From Cladochytrium replicatum (lineage: Eukaryota; Chytridiomycota; Chytridiomycetes; Cladochytriales; Cladochytriaceae): a stretch of 64,000 nt of DNA. Within the stretch, counting starts at the first letter, position 1, and each line of letters begins with the position of its first letter. Below, one piece after another: positions 1 to 13,136 of the stretch. Position numbers and translations under genes: made by a program. Where the stretch lies: the NCBI GenBank assembly GCA_025526935.1, contig JAHLKD010000001.1, positions 310,001-374,000 on the forward strand, given 5' to 3'. The notes beneath the pieces are model-generated. The model saw only the letters and a list, made by a program, of their open reading frames with translations. It was not told where the DNA came from and ran no database searches.

Positions 1-722
1 CGCCTGATCACGGTCAAGATTGATTCGGCTTCGGAGACAGATGCTCTGGATGCCGTGAACGAGCTGACCACCAAGCACGGCATCACGCACATCGATGTCT
101 TAATTGCGAACGCCGGAACTGGCAGCGTGGATGGACATGCGATGGAGATCACGGTGAAGTCGATGCGTGAGTATTGGGAGGTCAACACTCTCGGTCCACT
201 GCTGCTGTTCCAGGCGACTTGGCCACTGCTTCAAAAAGGATCGCACCCCAAATTTATTGCAATTTCGACTCTTGCTGGGTCTATTGGTGCATTGGATAGT
301 TTCCCCATTAGTCTTCCCACCGGGGCGTACGGATCGAGCAAGGCGGCGTTGAACTATCTTGTGCGAAAGATTCAGCTCGACTACAAGGACAAACTTATCG
401 CCGTTGCTATCCATCCGGGGTGAGTGAAGTGAATGACATTGATTGATCGGTACAGATTGCATATTCATTTTGCTCTTCAGTGCGGTTGCGACTGATATGG
501 GACTCGAAGTCCAGGGCATACTGTCAAAGCGGTTCGGTCTGGAGATGCCTCCAATCTCTGTCGAAACTTCCGTCATTGGTATCATGGACAAGGCAAGTGT
601 TTTATGGTAGATCGACAATGAATGGTTTCTAAGGTGCGGCAAAACCATAGATTGACAATGCGACCAGTCCCGACTCATTCAAGACCATGATTACGTATGA
701 TGGGGAGGCACTCCCGTGGTGA
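1..722 (+). CDS. Short-chain dehydrogenase/reductase, C-factor-like (3' part)
   Basis: Partial gene; the reading frame is already open at base 1, so the Rossmann glycine motif lies outside the window. Exons 1-419, 481-592 and 651-722. Family hallmarks are visible: the NAG motif in 'LIANAGTG', the active-site serine region 'ISTLAGSIG', and the YxxxK pair in 'YGSSKAALN'. After the splice the 'HPGAVATDMG' segment follows, as is usual in C-factor/sniffer-type SDRs. The protein ends 'GEALPW', typical of this subgroup. It should be an NAD(P)-dependent cytosolic oxidoreductase; the substrate cannot be told. The second intron (593-650) begins GCAAGT and ends TAG, so it is a GC-AG intron; joining there restores a smooth, family-like C-terminus. 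Confidence 0.9.
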
Positions 723-1975
723 ACAGAGCATTCTCGCACATGTGAACAATAAATTCTGCTTCAAACAACAGCCATATTCCAAAGACTTCTCGGTTTTTCT
801 AAAAGTTGTCACAAAAAAGCTGTTAACGCACAGCTGCTACTACGATAAGCTGTAGCCCTAGCTGCCTCATTTATTTTTGCCTGGCCATGGTGAGGCATTG
901 TATATTGTTCTACCGGTACAAGACAGAGAAGCACTACTCCTAGCGGGTCCCCATCCACAAAGCCCGGCTTGGAATCAATTAAACTTGCGCAGAGTAATCT
1001 CGTCCTTTGTCGAGAACCCCAGGCGAGCCTGCCACCGAGACGCTCCGTTGATATCCCACTGGTGCGTTGGGTGGGCCGCGTGGTGAAAGCGGTCAACCCG
1101 GAAAGACCGTGCCTCGCAGTTTAACGACGTAAGCATCCTCGGTCGGATCTTGAGTTTTTCGACTTCCCCGTAGCTGCCTCATCATAAGGTCTCATGGGGC
1201 AACAGTGGGACACTGCTGTCACAGCAAAGTTCCTGCAGTCACCGCGAGTCACTGCACAAAGCAAGTCCATCTTTTCACTGCACAAAGCAAGTCCATCTTT
1301 TCACAACCAGCAGATGAATGGCTCTCCTGTGGCGATGAAGATGTGGTTCTTTGTCGGGCAGTGGCGCCCGGATGGGACCGGCCATTGAGACACCAACGAC
1401 ATCAACGTTAATGAAGAATGATTACAGCTTGATCTCCTAAACAAATATGACTAAATCACGCTTTGAAATTTAAGCGTAGGGAACCAGTCCAAAGGTTCTG
1501 CTCGTTTCCATCTCTTAATGGAGCAATCTGGTCCAGAATTTGTAAGTAAACTATTGTATGGCAGAGCGAGGTCGGCGAGGTTGGAGCACAGAAAAGAGTG
1601 CAGCAGCAGAGGCGGAGAAGAAGGTGTGCAGCGGAGGAGGCACAAGCACAAAAGTTGCCACATCGGAAAGAGCTTGTTCCTTGCGACAACTTCCACAATA
1701 AAAGCTTGATCCATGCGGCAAAAGTACCACAGGATCGCAGATCCGATCTCAACACATACAAGATAATGACAACTCCATATCAAGGTGACCGATTAGTAGA
1801 TATTCCTCCATACGGTACACCAGGGATGTTATCTTGCACGGTCCAGCAGCTCTAAACTTGTTGGAGTCGCGGCACTGCCCATGTTAATCAAGACACATTG
1901 TCCCAAAATACGTTTATGTGAACTCCCTATTAGTGCGTCTCCACTACCACATGCGATATAAACAAACTAGAGCAT
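723..1975. other. Intergenic, no gene recognised
   Basis: About 1.25 kb between the SDR stop and the convergent MAM33 stop. Short open frames exist on both strands but none shows a family motif, consistent codon pattern or believable splice sites. It holds a small 26-bp tandem duplication (listed separately). Confidence 0.5.
1250..1301. repeat. 26-bp tandem duplication
   Basis: Two exact consecutive copies of a 26-bp unit starting CACTGCACAAAG (1250-1275 and 1276-1301). Non-coding as far as can be seen. Confidence 0.85.
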
Positions 1976-3031
1976 TTACTTTGCAACAAAGCCCTTAATG
2001 CTTCCAAGCCAGTTCATGTACTCCCTCTGCTCCTTCTTCTCCAGGTACTCAGGAATAAACTCCGACATCCCGGTGTCGATACCGCGCTCCTCAATGTACT
2101 TGTGGAACAGATCCTGAAGCTCTTCGTCGATGTCGGTGAAGATGGGACCGCTGTACTTTCCTCGGCGCTGCCAGTCTCCCTCGGCGGAAGTATCTGCTGC
2201 CAATGCGGAAGACTTGTTGTACGCAACGCTCTCAATGTAGATGGAACCTTCCTCCGATGTTGCGATAATCTCCAGTGCGCCGCGGTCTTCGCTGCCAGCC
2301 TATCCATCCAAATTAGAGAAGTGTAAAAGGTAGCACGTTGTTCTCACCTTCTCGATGAGAATGGTCAAGCTAACGGGGAATGATTCTGACTGAATTTCGC
2401 TGAATTAAGTGGCGAAACTCAGGTGCTATTGATCGACTTACTTCCTCGCCTTCCTCAATGTCCTGCTCGTTGATAGCGTCGGTCGAGAAAATGACCGAGA
2501 TCCTGGAAATCAGATCGATGTTAGCACACGATAAACGGTTCGAATATTTTTGTCTACTTTTCGTTTCCGTAGGTACGTGTCATGGTGACTTCCTTCTCAC
2601 CTGTCTTGTCTTCGATCTAAATACAATTGTCAACCATTTTTATTAACGAACGTACTCCAGAGTTGGCAGCCAAACCTTCCAGATGCCAAGCTTCTCAAAG
2701 TTCTTCAATGTTTGCTGGAACTGCGCGTCGGTCTCACCCGATTCGCCCTTCTCGTAGTCCAACTCCTCGGAAAGCTTCTGAGCGAGGTCGACATCCACTA
2801 CAGGTTCAACAAGTCATTAGCCCACCATGAACACAAGACGACCTCGATGAAATGAGTGTTTTGCAACCATTCCCTACCTAGGCCGTGGCTCTGGTTGAAA
2901 CGGGAAGTCGAGAAGGCGGCAGAAAAGGCGGGGCGAGTGACGGCAAGACGCAACGGCAGGATCACCCTCGGTGCGATTGGCTTTGCCAAAGTGGCCTTTG
3001 AGAGACCGGCAGCGATAGATCTAAAGAACAT
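1976..3031 (-). CDS. MAM33: Mitochondrial matrix acidic protein, MAM33/p32 (C1QBP) family
   Basis: Six exons (2878-3031, 2676-2797, 2558-2616, 2442-2502, 2348-2389, 1976-2299) give 253 residues, the usual size. The N-terminus is Arg/Ala/Ser-rich with almost no acidic residues, as expected of a mitochondrial presequence. The body shows the family's order: an acidic Lys/Glu region ('ELDYEKGE'), a strand carrying 'VTMTRTY', the 'SFPVSLTILIEK' block, and the C-terminal helix 'FIPEYLEKKEQREYMNWL' ending near 'IKGFVAK'. Family members form a doughnut-shaped trimer in the matrix and are linked to mitochondrial translation and respiration. The start is the first ATG giving a complete presequence. Confidence 0.9.
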
Positions 3032-3220
3032 TTTCTTGTTTTTTGGGAGACGGGAATCGACAGGGGAAACCCAGAAGAGAGTGGCGCAGGAATGTGTCAG
3101 AAACTTCATATGAATATGTATTTTTGTAACACAATGAAAGAAATGCTTGAGAAGCGGAATTGCGAAGAGGAGCAGCAGAGGAAACGAGCAAGCAAGTCGT
3201 GCAGACAAAAAATGGTACCG

Positions 3221-3971
3221 CTATTCTTCATCACTATCCGGAAGGTTGTACTTTTCCTTCCAGATCCACTGCATCGACACAAGGCGTGCGCCTTTCTTCT
3301 CTGCCCGGCGGTACCACTTCGCTGCGAATGCCTTGTCCTTCCTAACTCCGTCTCCACGCATGTACAAGTCACTACAAACGAAGTAAACGAAAAGCTGACT
3401 GTGAATCACCATGTTCTTACGCCATCTCCACTTGCGCATCCGGATCGCCAAGCTTGGCCGCGATTTCGAGATAATACGCCGCTTTGCTCTTATCCTTCTT
3501 CACACCCCAACCTTGTTGGTAGCACCTCGCGAGCTCGACAAATGCAAGAACGAGCTCGTCCGAGACAACCTTCTTCAGTGTACCAGCACCGACTTTCTGA
3601 GGTTGCTCTTTGAGATAATTGAGGTCGCGAACAACGGTATCGGCACTCTGCTGAAGGAGTAACACAGCTTGATGCTCGTCCTTTTGACATCCCCACCCGT
3701 GCCGGAGAGCGACTGCATAGAGAACCATTCCTAGCGCATTGCGCTGTGAGGCACTGATGGAGAAGTAGTACGTCGCAACGCTCAGATAGTTCAGTTCGTG
3801 GTAGTAGATGCCAAGTTGGAGTGCGTCTCCTTGGTCGATGCCTTCGGCAGGTGGCGGCGCACTGGCAAGCTCTTGCGGAGGAGCAAGCGCCTTTGGCGGA
3901 GGCAGATTGTGAACCTGGTCGGGAAGAGCGACTTTGAGCTTCATTGAGGATGTTTTGGTGGCGCTGAGCAC
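3221..3971 (-). CDS. SEL1-repeat (TPR-like) protein
   Basis: Two exons, 3421-3971 and 3221-3371, with a 49-nt intron; 233 residues. Residues after about 60 form successive SEL1-like helical repeats: 'ALGMVLYAVALRHGWGC', then 'AFVELARCYQQGWGVKKD', then across the splice 'DLYMRGDGVRKDKAFAAKW'. The alternating small residues and the GxGV/D turn with a following K-D are diagnostic. The first 60 residues are Pro/Ala-rich and probably disordered. Similar fungal proteins are often just called HCP-like or SEL1 repeat proteins and act as scaffolds; no specific partner can be named. No signal peptide is seen. Confidence 0.8.
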
Positions 3972-4101
3972 CGAGACACCAACGATAAATTTTAATAACG
4001 TGTACTATTTCCAACCACAATCGTACACACACGCTACATCCAGCACTTGAATCTAACGGCGCAAATAAGCCAACCAAATAGCGAATGTCTCAAACACCAT
4101 G

Positions 4102-7100
4102 TTACGACCCACAACCACCACCACCACAACCCCCTCCACAGCTACCACCACCGCCTCCACCGCAAGAACTGCAGCTACTTCCACCACCACCTCCTCCGCA
4201 CACAGAGCCACAAACAGCAGCACCACCTCCATCCCCGCTTCCACCACTGCCTCCAAATGCCTCTCCTCCAACACTGCTTCCCCCTCCATACAACCCCCAA
4301 TCTCCAGCCAACCCACCGCACGTCATCAGCACATAAGTGCCGCACGCAGCACAAGTGGCTTTCTTGCTCGTGTGACCCATCTCCCCCTTGCCCCTTAGCT
4401 CCTTGATCCCGAGATTGCTTTCGTAGAACGTGCATGCGCCCCTAACCGTGTTCCCTCCCTTTCGTTTGTCCGTGCTGGACTTTGAGACGGCAAAGACTGC
4501 GTAAGGAGGGAACACAAGGGACCTCATGCCTCGCTTTCGGAACGCGCGGGGAGGGTCCTGTGCGTACTCTTCGCCAAATGCACGCTTCCAGCGCTGGGCG
4601 GTGTTGCCGTATGCGTTCGATAGAGGGACTTCGTCGATGCTGTCATCGTGGTTGATGATACGACCAACATGCTGCACGCCATAGTTTTGGTACCGTTGGG
4701 GATGAAGTTGATGACTGGAGGAGAGAATTTATTTGGCGTTTGAACAGAAGTCATTTAGTACATACGTGTGCCAGGCCAGGTCAAGGTCTAGAGTTGGAGC
4801 AAGCATCTCGTTCCTGTGCTTTGCCATCAACAGCAGGAACTATACTAGCACGTCAGCAGCGCCGGATAATCAATCAATTGAACAGACCTTGTGGTATCGG
4901 ACGGTTGCCCTATTGACGAAGTTTGGATTAACCCAGTCAACCACTCCGCTCACCATCTTCGTGGTGAACCCTCTCTGTCTCACAACCGCGGCAATCAAAT
5001 CCAAACTGAAAGATTTGAACGGAATATTCCTGTACGCTTTGACCAGACGGTTAAGGAGCATTGGCGGTGTCTTCCTTCTCGCCCTCTTCAGTGCCGGCTT
5101 CAAAGACACTTTGAAGACATTCAACAGATCCTCCCAGTTCACATGGGGGTCACTTCCGTACGTAAGTATATCTCCGATCGCCTTTCGAATGCCCTCATCG
5201 ACCGGCATTCCCGGTAGAGCTGCACGAAACTGCTGAGACAGGTTACTATTGGCTTCCGAATTATCAATCAGCGAAGTCTTTGTACTGAGCCTAGCTCCCT
5301 TCATCGCCTGGGCAGAGAAGCTCACGAAGTTGGAGATGTCCGCAATGAAGTGGCCCACGGAAATTGAGTCCACAGTAAATGAGTGAAAGCAGCTGCTGTT
5401 ATTGCATTGCAATCGACCTTCCCTCATGCGGAAGCTAACGTAGGCGAGGGGATCGTGTTCTGTCTCCTGATCACACATAGGGCATGGATATCTGATTGGC
5501 GATGATTTGTCGAAAACAGAGAGATGGAACGGTTCCTGGTAATTTGTACTGGTAACCCACAACTGCTGATGACTCTGAGGGGGGTCGTATCCCAAACCGG
5601 GCAGCGTGTGCTAAAAGTGGAGACACTTAGTCACAGATGTCGTGTGCTGCGAGCATGAGTACCATTTCCATCAAAGGAAATTCGATATCATTCTGTCCAA
5701 CTCCAAAAAATGAATACATATCTTCATAGTATCTCAAAGGGTTTAACCTTTAAGAGCATAATATTAGATTGATCGCCAACCAGTTGACATCCGACTCACA
5801 TGTGCGAATGCCAGAATAGAGCCACGTCAAGAGGAGGAAGAATTGTCTCAGATTCGTGACCCATTAAGTTGCCTGAAAATAAATTATGAGTCTGCGAGCT
5901 TTGCGAGACAATCTGCTACCGTACCAAAATGTCGGAACTTCAGCAACTCCAGCCACTTAATGTACCGAAGCTCCGCACGACAGTAAAAGGCCCAATCGAG
6001 TAGTTCAGAGCTCTCCGAAATGTTCTTTGGGATTGTGGGGGTTTCAGCCGTCGCGGCATAAACAAAGATATTGCCAGCTTTGATGTGCTGTGTCAGCGCT
6101 TCGAAACGGTGAAGAAGTCCCCAATGGGCTAGGATCGTTTCTATTGCAGAAACAGAAGCTTTCAGTCAAAAGCCATCTCAGCCAAGTGCTTCCAACTCAC
6201 CGACAGAAACGCAACGATCAATCACGACTGGTTGGTGGGGTGCATCGGGAGGCTTTACTACAGGAACAATAGGTGTAGGGGCTGGTGAATGTGGTTCAGG
6301 GGTAGACTGAAGGGTGCTTGGTTTGGGTGGAGAAGCCTGAATGGCAATAGGTCTTGAGTTTTCCGGGAAGCTGAACTGTCTCGGTGATCCACTAGAACTT
6401 TGTGGCCCTAGTTGCCCTGATGGCGGTTCAAGAGCTGATGGAGTCAACGATAAAGGCGTTGGAATTGAATCGCTGCGCGGTTTGAGCGTTGGGGAAGGGA
6501 TGTTAGTTGCCGTGGGATTCAATGCTGGAGATCCGCTGGGGCTCGATACGATAGATGCGCGAGAAAGCGAAGGAATAGATTCAGAGCGTATGACGGAATT
6601 GCGCCAAACGAGTGAAAGGTCAACTTGGGTGGAATCCACGTATTCCTGAATATGATGCTGCCGACTAGCCTTAGCACAATCATTCGACTGTAAGTTGCAT
6701 AGCTACATACCAAAGGAATGAAGCCAGATGTCTTCTCCAAAGCACGATTCGGTTGAGGTGCGGCCATCCGAAGGATCTTCACGAAACAGTAGCCATCTTC
6801 GAATTCCTCTTTGAGTGCGACGATATCGCCTGGTGACACGTCTAACTCGTCGCTCTTTAGTGAGTAGTAGGGATAGACAACCACAAATTCGTCTTCTCCA
6901 GCTGCATCCAAAATGACAGGTTCTTCAGGTTCCGATCCAACATCCACAGCTGATGTAACAAACTGAGGAACTAGAGAAAGCCTTGACATCCTGCTCCGCA
7001 ATACGTACGACTCGAGATCAATGTTTTCACCCCGTGCACGCACAGCGACCTCAAGGCTGTCCGAACGGGTTGCAATCGGTAAGCCCGTAGATGGCGTGCC

Positions 7101-8261
7101 GTTGGAAGAAGTAACGTTGAATCTAGGAATCACGATGACAGGAGTTTCAACAACGACTGGGGAAATCCGAGACTTCCGTTTTGGCGTCAATTCAATACGC
7201 AATATGCAACCACACGATACAGGATCGGCATGTACAGAAGGTAATGCCGCAAACGGTAACATGATTGGAATCGACTGCTTCGTTCGTGAATCGTGTTCTG
7301 GTATCGGAATTGAGAACCGGTGCAACGATGACCGATGCACATAGGTCGCTGGCTTCCGGCTGTTACTGATGACGCTGGACAACGACCGATTAGAATTCGC
7401 TTGCACTGAAGCAACCTGATCTAGGTCGACACTGATGCTTTCCAACCGAAGGTGCTCAAGTGACTGGGTAGAAGTTCCAGGATGAAAGCACCATTCTAGC
7501 TCAACGACAAACTAATGATTTGCTTTGTTAACCATTTTGAAAATTGTTTCGCAACGTGTTTCACCTACCTGATAGCCAGCGACATGGGTGGCACGCTTTA
7601 TGAGCAAGTCGTAAATAAGCTTGTCTGCCGCAGCAGAGCTTCCCGCTACAGCTGACGAGCGGGGTGATTTCAAACGGAGACTTTTGGGCTTTCGGTCTCC
7701 AGAAAGCACTGATGACGACTCGGACGGCTCAAAATCCGCCTCGCGGGGATCCCTGTTGCTTAGCACCGTTCCCGCCTGGTTACTCAACAATCTTATGGCC
7801 AACTGTGATGACGGAATAAAGAAAATTGGACGTTCCCAACGTTTAGTGGTTCCAGACACTGAGATAGCACACGACAGCTTATACTGAACAGTGAGAGCGT
7901 CGACATCGTTAAATTTGAAAGTCGGAGGGAAGACCGAGCCGTTTCTAAACGTGAAGTTGAACGGAAAGACGTGTTGTCCTGATACCAGCCCTCCTGCTTC
8001 ACCATTGCTTGGGAAAATGGCGAGCGCTCGATCCAGTAAAACAAACTCGAACGTGGAACTCCTCAGCTGAGCAACTTGCGCGGGTTCCTTTGCTTTCACG
8101 ACTCCGTGCACATGTAGATGGATTTTCAAGCCATGATCCGGGCGAAAGGATGAGCCCAAGTTGACGTGGAGTTGCCCAGCGACGACGCAAGGTGAGGTAA
8201 GCTCGAAAACGGGCGATGCCAGCACAATGTCTACCGAGCGCAATGTATCGACCACCGACAT
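4102..8261 (-). CDS. Arrestin-SH3-GRDP (DUF1399) fusion protein
   Basis: Nine exons (7569-8261, 6711-7511, 6201-6645, 5925-6140, 5800-5872, 5663-5747, 4888-5610, 4766-4839, 4102-4714), all in phase, give 1,240 residues. Order: arrestin N-like sandwich (about 1-165, starting 'MSVVDTLRSVDIVLASP'), arrestin C-like sandwich (about 232-370), an SH3 domain (about 440-500, 'VVVYPYYSLKSDELDVSPGD' to 'SGFIPLEYV'), a Pro/Ser linker, then a glycine-rich-domain protein (GRDP/DUF1399) module. The GRDP hallmarks occur twice: 'LPPLDVALFWHSHMLNP' and 'APTLDLDLAWHTHQLHP'. The tail is Gly/Cys-rich (GGGGGG with CSSC and CGGGC). The arrestin/SH3 half and the GRDP half meet within one codon at the 6200/6141 splice ('CVSV' to 'ETILAHW'). 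Likely a cytoplasmic adaptor; function unproven. Confidence 0.85.
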
Positions 8262-8576
8262 GCAGGAATGCTGATCACGTAGCGAACGCTCAGCTCAAGG
8301 TTTTGGTGGAGTGGATGTGGCACTGTTTCAGGGACCATTCGCGGTGAATTTATAGATACATATTGTTGGGTGTGTTGGAATTGGGATGGTGATGCTACCG
8401 AGGAAAGTGCATTCAAACAGCTGAAAAGAAGCAGTCACAACCATAAAACCATCAAGAAAAACAGGTGAAAACAGTGCACATCTCATTCTAACATGAAACT
8501 GGTGGAAGTTCGAAAGTCCCTCTGCCTTCAGTGAATTTCGATCAAGCCAACCACAACCTTGACCATTACAAGCGAC
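8262..8576. other. Intergenic: promoter of the arrestin fusion, 3' flank of COPA
   Basis: Both flanking genes run on the minus strand. No further ORF or RNA recognised. Confidence 0.5.
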
Positions 8577-11500
8577 TCACAGCAACCTCAATCCCGTTCC
8601 CGTTGCTCCAACCTGCGAAATCTCGCAGTTGGTGCAGAGCTGGCCAGAGAACTCCGGCTTGAACTCCGCCTTACAGAACGGGCACTTTACCGACGCACTT
8701 CCTCGATATATTGGCCGGAATGAAGCGGCGCAAATCACGAACGGATTGTACGAATCGTACTCCAGCGCGATTTCGTCTGTTGGTGTTCTTTGTGCTGCAC
8801 GTGAGTACTTGTTTGCCTGTCGTTCGCAACAAGGCATTAGTCGCACCAAGAACCAAACCATTCGCTCTTACCGTCTGCAATGCGGCTGGATCGGGATTGA
8901 GTTCTGTCAACCGACCTGCCAACCCAAGTACAGTGTTGAAATTCTTTGCTTCGAACGCCTTCGCCATCGCCTGTGTGAGTGCACGATGAAGATGTGCCGG
9001 TTGCAAATCGCAATGTGTAAAGTAAACGGCAAGTTCAACACCACGCTTCATATCCGTTTCTCCCTTTCGCGCAATCTGCATACGGAGACCAAGAACATAT
9101 TCAGATGCCACCCCTAAGAGCTGCTGAATCTGTCCATTTTTGCGAGTTTGAGGAGGAATTGAGAGAACGATGTGATTCGAATCCAACGCACCTCTTCGAC
9201 ATTCTGTTCGCTCGAGGCTGTCACCAAAACGATGCTGTGGAGGATCTTCTTGAACAGTGAGAGGGCTTTGGGAAAACTACTTAAAGGTCAGCCATGTTAT
9301 TGAGTTCACTCGATCTTCAATATACCGGCCCTGTGTTGTCTCGGCATACGCAGCTTGAAGGAGAGCAACAAGCGTTGGCAGTGTCACTGGCGAATAAGGC
9401 AGCGTTTTCTCCGGCTCCTCATTCCACAAACGCAGTAACGGGAATGCGACGGATGGAGATCCGAGGTTGCATTGCAAGTATGAGCGGGAAGACATCCACA
9501 CCGACATTAGGATGGGTTTAAGCTCAGCAAAGTTGACGGCACCGACTTGCCGGTTGAGCAACTACGCACAAAGAGACAAAGTCAAAAGAATTCCGTTTGT
9601 TATGGAACCTCAGTCAAAACCTGAAATGCGGTGTCAAAAGAGCCGGCAGCCACGTGGTCAACGGCCAGAGGGGAGCGACGAACCCACATATCACTCAGGC
9701 TAGTGCCGCGCACAGGCAAGCGGAAAGGTTCACCATTCAAGTTCGCCTCGAAACCTTCGTGTGGAACCTCGCTAACAGGTGATGCATCTGATGGCACATC
9801 GATATCGTCGTCCATATCCCATCCGTCACCACCATCGAGATCATCATCATCCTCCGCCATTGCCGGTTTCACAGGCGCTTTAATCGCGGTGACGACCGAC
9901 ACACTCGGTGCGGCAGGCTTATTAGCTGGCTCTTCGGCCCAGCTATCGTCCGCAACCGCGGAAAGCATTGCACTGGGTTTCGACTCAGCTAAATGCGACT
10001 CAAAAAGCCCACCTTCAAAAAATCCTTTGCTGATCGCGTGCAACGGCCAATTTTGATCGAACTGTTTCAGAATCGGAGTGGGAGTTTTGAGCAGCGATGG
10101 CTCGAAGTGCGAAGGAAGTTCAGGCGGAGATTCCAGCCCAGCATCAGCTAGGATGGCTTCTGCTTGCTCTTCAAGACCATGAGATTTCGCAGTCAAGTAT
10201 GCCAATTGAGCTGAATATCAAATCAGCAAAAACAAATAGGGTGAAGTATCCGACGTACCTTGTCCGGCATCTTTCAGCAACATAACTTGATCTTCTATGT
10301 CGCCGAGATAAAGAGCATTGTGATACCGCGACATGACATCATTCCTCAGTTCCGCAATTTTCAGCATTTTCTTCAGCTTATCAATGTTGCCAGTGATGAG
10401 GTACAAAAAGGAGAGCCGGTCAAAGCTCTTTGTTCGCTGGTATGTCATTTCAACCACCTGAAGTTCCGTGTCATTCTTCAGACTTTTGATATATTTTGCT
10501 ATCAACACTTACATGATGACTTCCTTGCCGAAGTGCCTCGACAGCCAACTTCAACCAGCAATCTTCGCGATTCATCGCATTGGCGGTTTCAATCGCAACA
10601 TCCAGGTTTCCACACTCGAGCGCAAGCTCAAATCTCGTCTTGTGGTCCTTCACAAATTGCAGCGCGACCTAAACAGTCCAAGGCTCTGATAAGTCTTTGT
10701 TCCGTTCCCACATCATCTAATTTACCTCCGGGTAACCCTTCTTTTGGAGGTAAGCAATGATCGATTGCCCGACAAGGTTGGAGGTGCGAATAATGTTGAG
10801 GACTTCGTCATAGTTGCGTCGAACCAGTGCCAGTTTAAATTTGTACTCGGTTGGATCGATGGTCAAGAGTCGAACTTTCCCATCACGATCCAGTCCGTAC
10901 AAGCTCTTCCCATTGATACGTGTCAAGTACAAGACCTGGTCGAGAGTCTGAATAATCCCATTATCCCTTAATCAAGCGTATAAGGAATCTCTGTGCGATA
11001 CGAAGATGAGAACACTGACCCTTGCCACAATGTGTACTTGACGTGGTTTAATGTTGAGTAAAGGAACACTCCAGATTCATCCCAAACTCCGCTCTTGACC
11101 CTTATTTGTTCGTGGATCAAGCACAATTGTTCGAGCTTTTTGTTTGCAATCACAATCGCTGAAAGCAATCATATGAGCATCCGAAGATCCTCGAATGGTA
11201 GACTACTTACAGTGTTTGGCCATAAGTGCAACCATTGAGTTGTCCGGCGACCACACGACATATCGAACACCACTGACAACCAGCTCAGCAACGTTTTGTC
11301 GCTGTTCTGTGTCGAATAGAACAACGGATGTTGCAGTAGTAATAAGAATATTTTTGCCCCCTGCGTACGAAACATCCGTAGTTCCCGTTGGTGCTTTAAA
11401 CTGCTTGGTCGTTTCGTTCCGCAAGTCCTTGATGTAAATCTGCTGCTGCGTTTTGTCAAGGACAGCAAACCTGTTGCGAGCAACGAAAACCGCTGAATTG

Positions 11501-13136
11501 CCAGAGCCCTTCTTTACATCGCTGGCGTCGCGGGCATCGCCTCCTGTCTCTTTTGGAAGTGAGTAAAGCTCATATGTTCCCCCATCTTGGGCCTAACATG
11601 AGTGTTATTACGTAAGTATGGCCACTATCAACTTCATACTGTTGTGATCAAAGCAGCATGTTCGGCAGGGTTATACGAAAGTGCACGTGGAGCAGTAGCG
11701 AGACCACCGTTGGAGGCGCTTTTCCGGAGGGACACAACAGGATCGTCACTAGATCTGGCGAAATCATACATTCGAATCGACTTTTCTTTCACGTAAAAGA
11801 GCTGGGATTGGTGGACCTGGTGTGCAGGTCTTTCGCGTTCAAGCTTAAAGACGATCAGGCCACCATCATGACCTTGGAGATGATATTAGGAGGTTGGCAA
11901 CCAAAAACAAGTGCAACTTACCAGCGGCAAACAAATTGAGTTCGGGATGAGCCGTGATGATCCAGAAGCGATCCTGCTCCCTTCTGAATGTCTGCAAAGC
12001 GGTTCGTTTCCCCATATCCCAAATACGAATGGTTTTGTCCTCCGAGTTACTGATAATCAATTCGCTCCGTGGGTGAAACAAAACGCTGGAAACATTGTTG
12101 TAATGTCCTCGACAGGTGTCCACTTCCCATGCTCTCGTTTCTACCCAATTTCCACGCAAAAATTAAAACGGTCATGAGCTTTCCCAAGGATCATGAACTG
12201 ACCATTCATCCTCCATAGCTTCACCAATCGATCGTCCGACGACGAAACAATGAGGGGTTGCGTAGGGTGGAATGCCACCCAGTTAACTGCACGGTCGTGT
12301 CCTTCCAGGACGTACTTGACAACAGCATCAGTGTTCCCAAAAATATCCGCTTGTTGACTCTTCAGGCTGTCCTCAATCTGATTACCGCTGCTCGGTGCCA
12401 TATGCTTCTTACGTAAGCCTATCAATTAACAACACCAAAATTCGAGCAAACAGTCGATTACGGGGGTTAGAAGAGCCCTTTTGACAGCCCTCGTATTTTC
12501 AAACCTGATATGTCCCACACTCGAACTGTCTGGTCCAACGATGCCGAAACTACTAAATCATCCTTAGGATGAAATTGTGCGCACATAACCCAATGCGTGT
12601 GCCCAGTGAGAATGGAAATGCAGTTCCGAGACTGCCAGTTCCAGATACGGATAGACTGATCGTCCGACGCTGAAATAATCCACGGCGCTTCATGATGGAA
12701 GAAGACAGTACGAATGTAGTCCAAATGTCCGTGCAGCGTGAATAAGCAGCGGCGAACTTTCCAGTTCCACACCTTGATTTTGTGGTCGTCTCCGCCCGAT
12801 ACGAACAGTGGTTGGTTGTTATGGAAGTCAACACCACGAACTGGCCCTATATTGATAAGAAATTTCAGCGACTTTTCAAAAGCCTTTTCAATATCCGTCG
12901 AATCGCTCATACCTTCGTGTTCCTCAAAGCGCTCCAGCAATGTTCCCATCTTGTAGTCCCAGAGCTGAACTGTCCCATTGTAGAGCGACGCCAGGATCCA
13001 TGGCCGTTTGGGATGGAAGGATAAACCCTTCACCCGGTTTGACTATTTTACAATGCGCTCCGTTCAGGTTACTGCTGGTGGTGATCCCGAGATGGTCTGC
13101 ACAATCACCCACCTTTGTCTCAAACTTTGTCAGCAT
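8577..13136 (-). CDS. COPA: Coatomer subunit alpha (alpha-COP)
   Basis: Fifteen in-phase exons: 13113-13136, 12505-13042, 12203-12418, 11922-12140, 11640-11872, 11211-11592, 11020-11158, 10726-10966, 10513-10668, 10259-10457, 9621-10210, 9326-9561, 9192-9276, 8872-9123, 8577-8816. The product is 1,249 residues, the normal size. It starts '[19 protein letters not shown]' and carries the N-terminal WD40 propeller ('[13 protein letters not shown]', '[19 protein letters not shown]', '[17 protein letters not shown]'), then the coatomer WD-associated region, an acidic linker ([17 protein letters not shown]) and the alpha-COP C-terminal domain ('[16 protein letters not shown]'). Alpha-COP is a core subunit of the COPI coat that binds dilysine cargo and mediates Golgi-to-ER transport. 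Several small introns could only be placed by homology and phase. Confidence 0.97.

Noticed and set aside
4047-4406. Plus-strand Pro-rich and His-rich ORFs
   Set aside because: Antisense to the Gly/Cys-rich tail of the GRDP module; GGT/GGA repeats on one strand read as Pro or His runs on the other.
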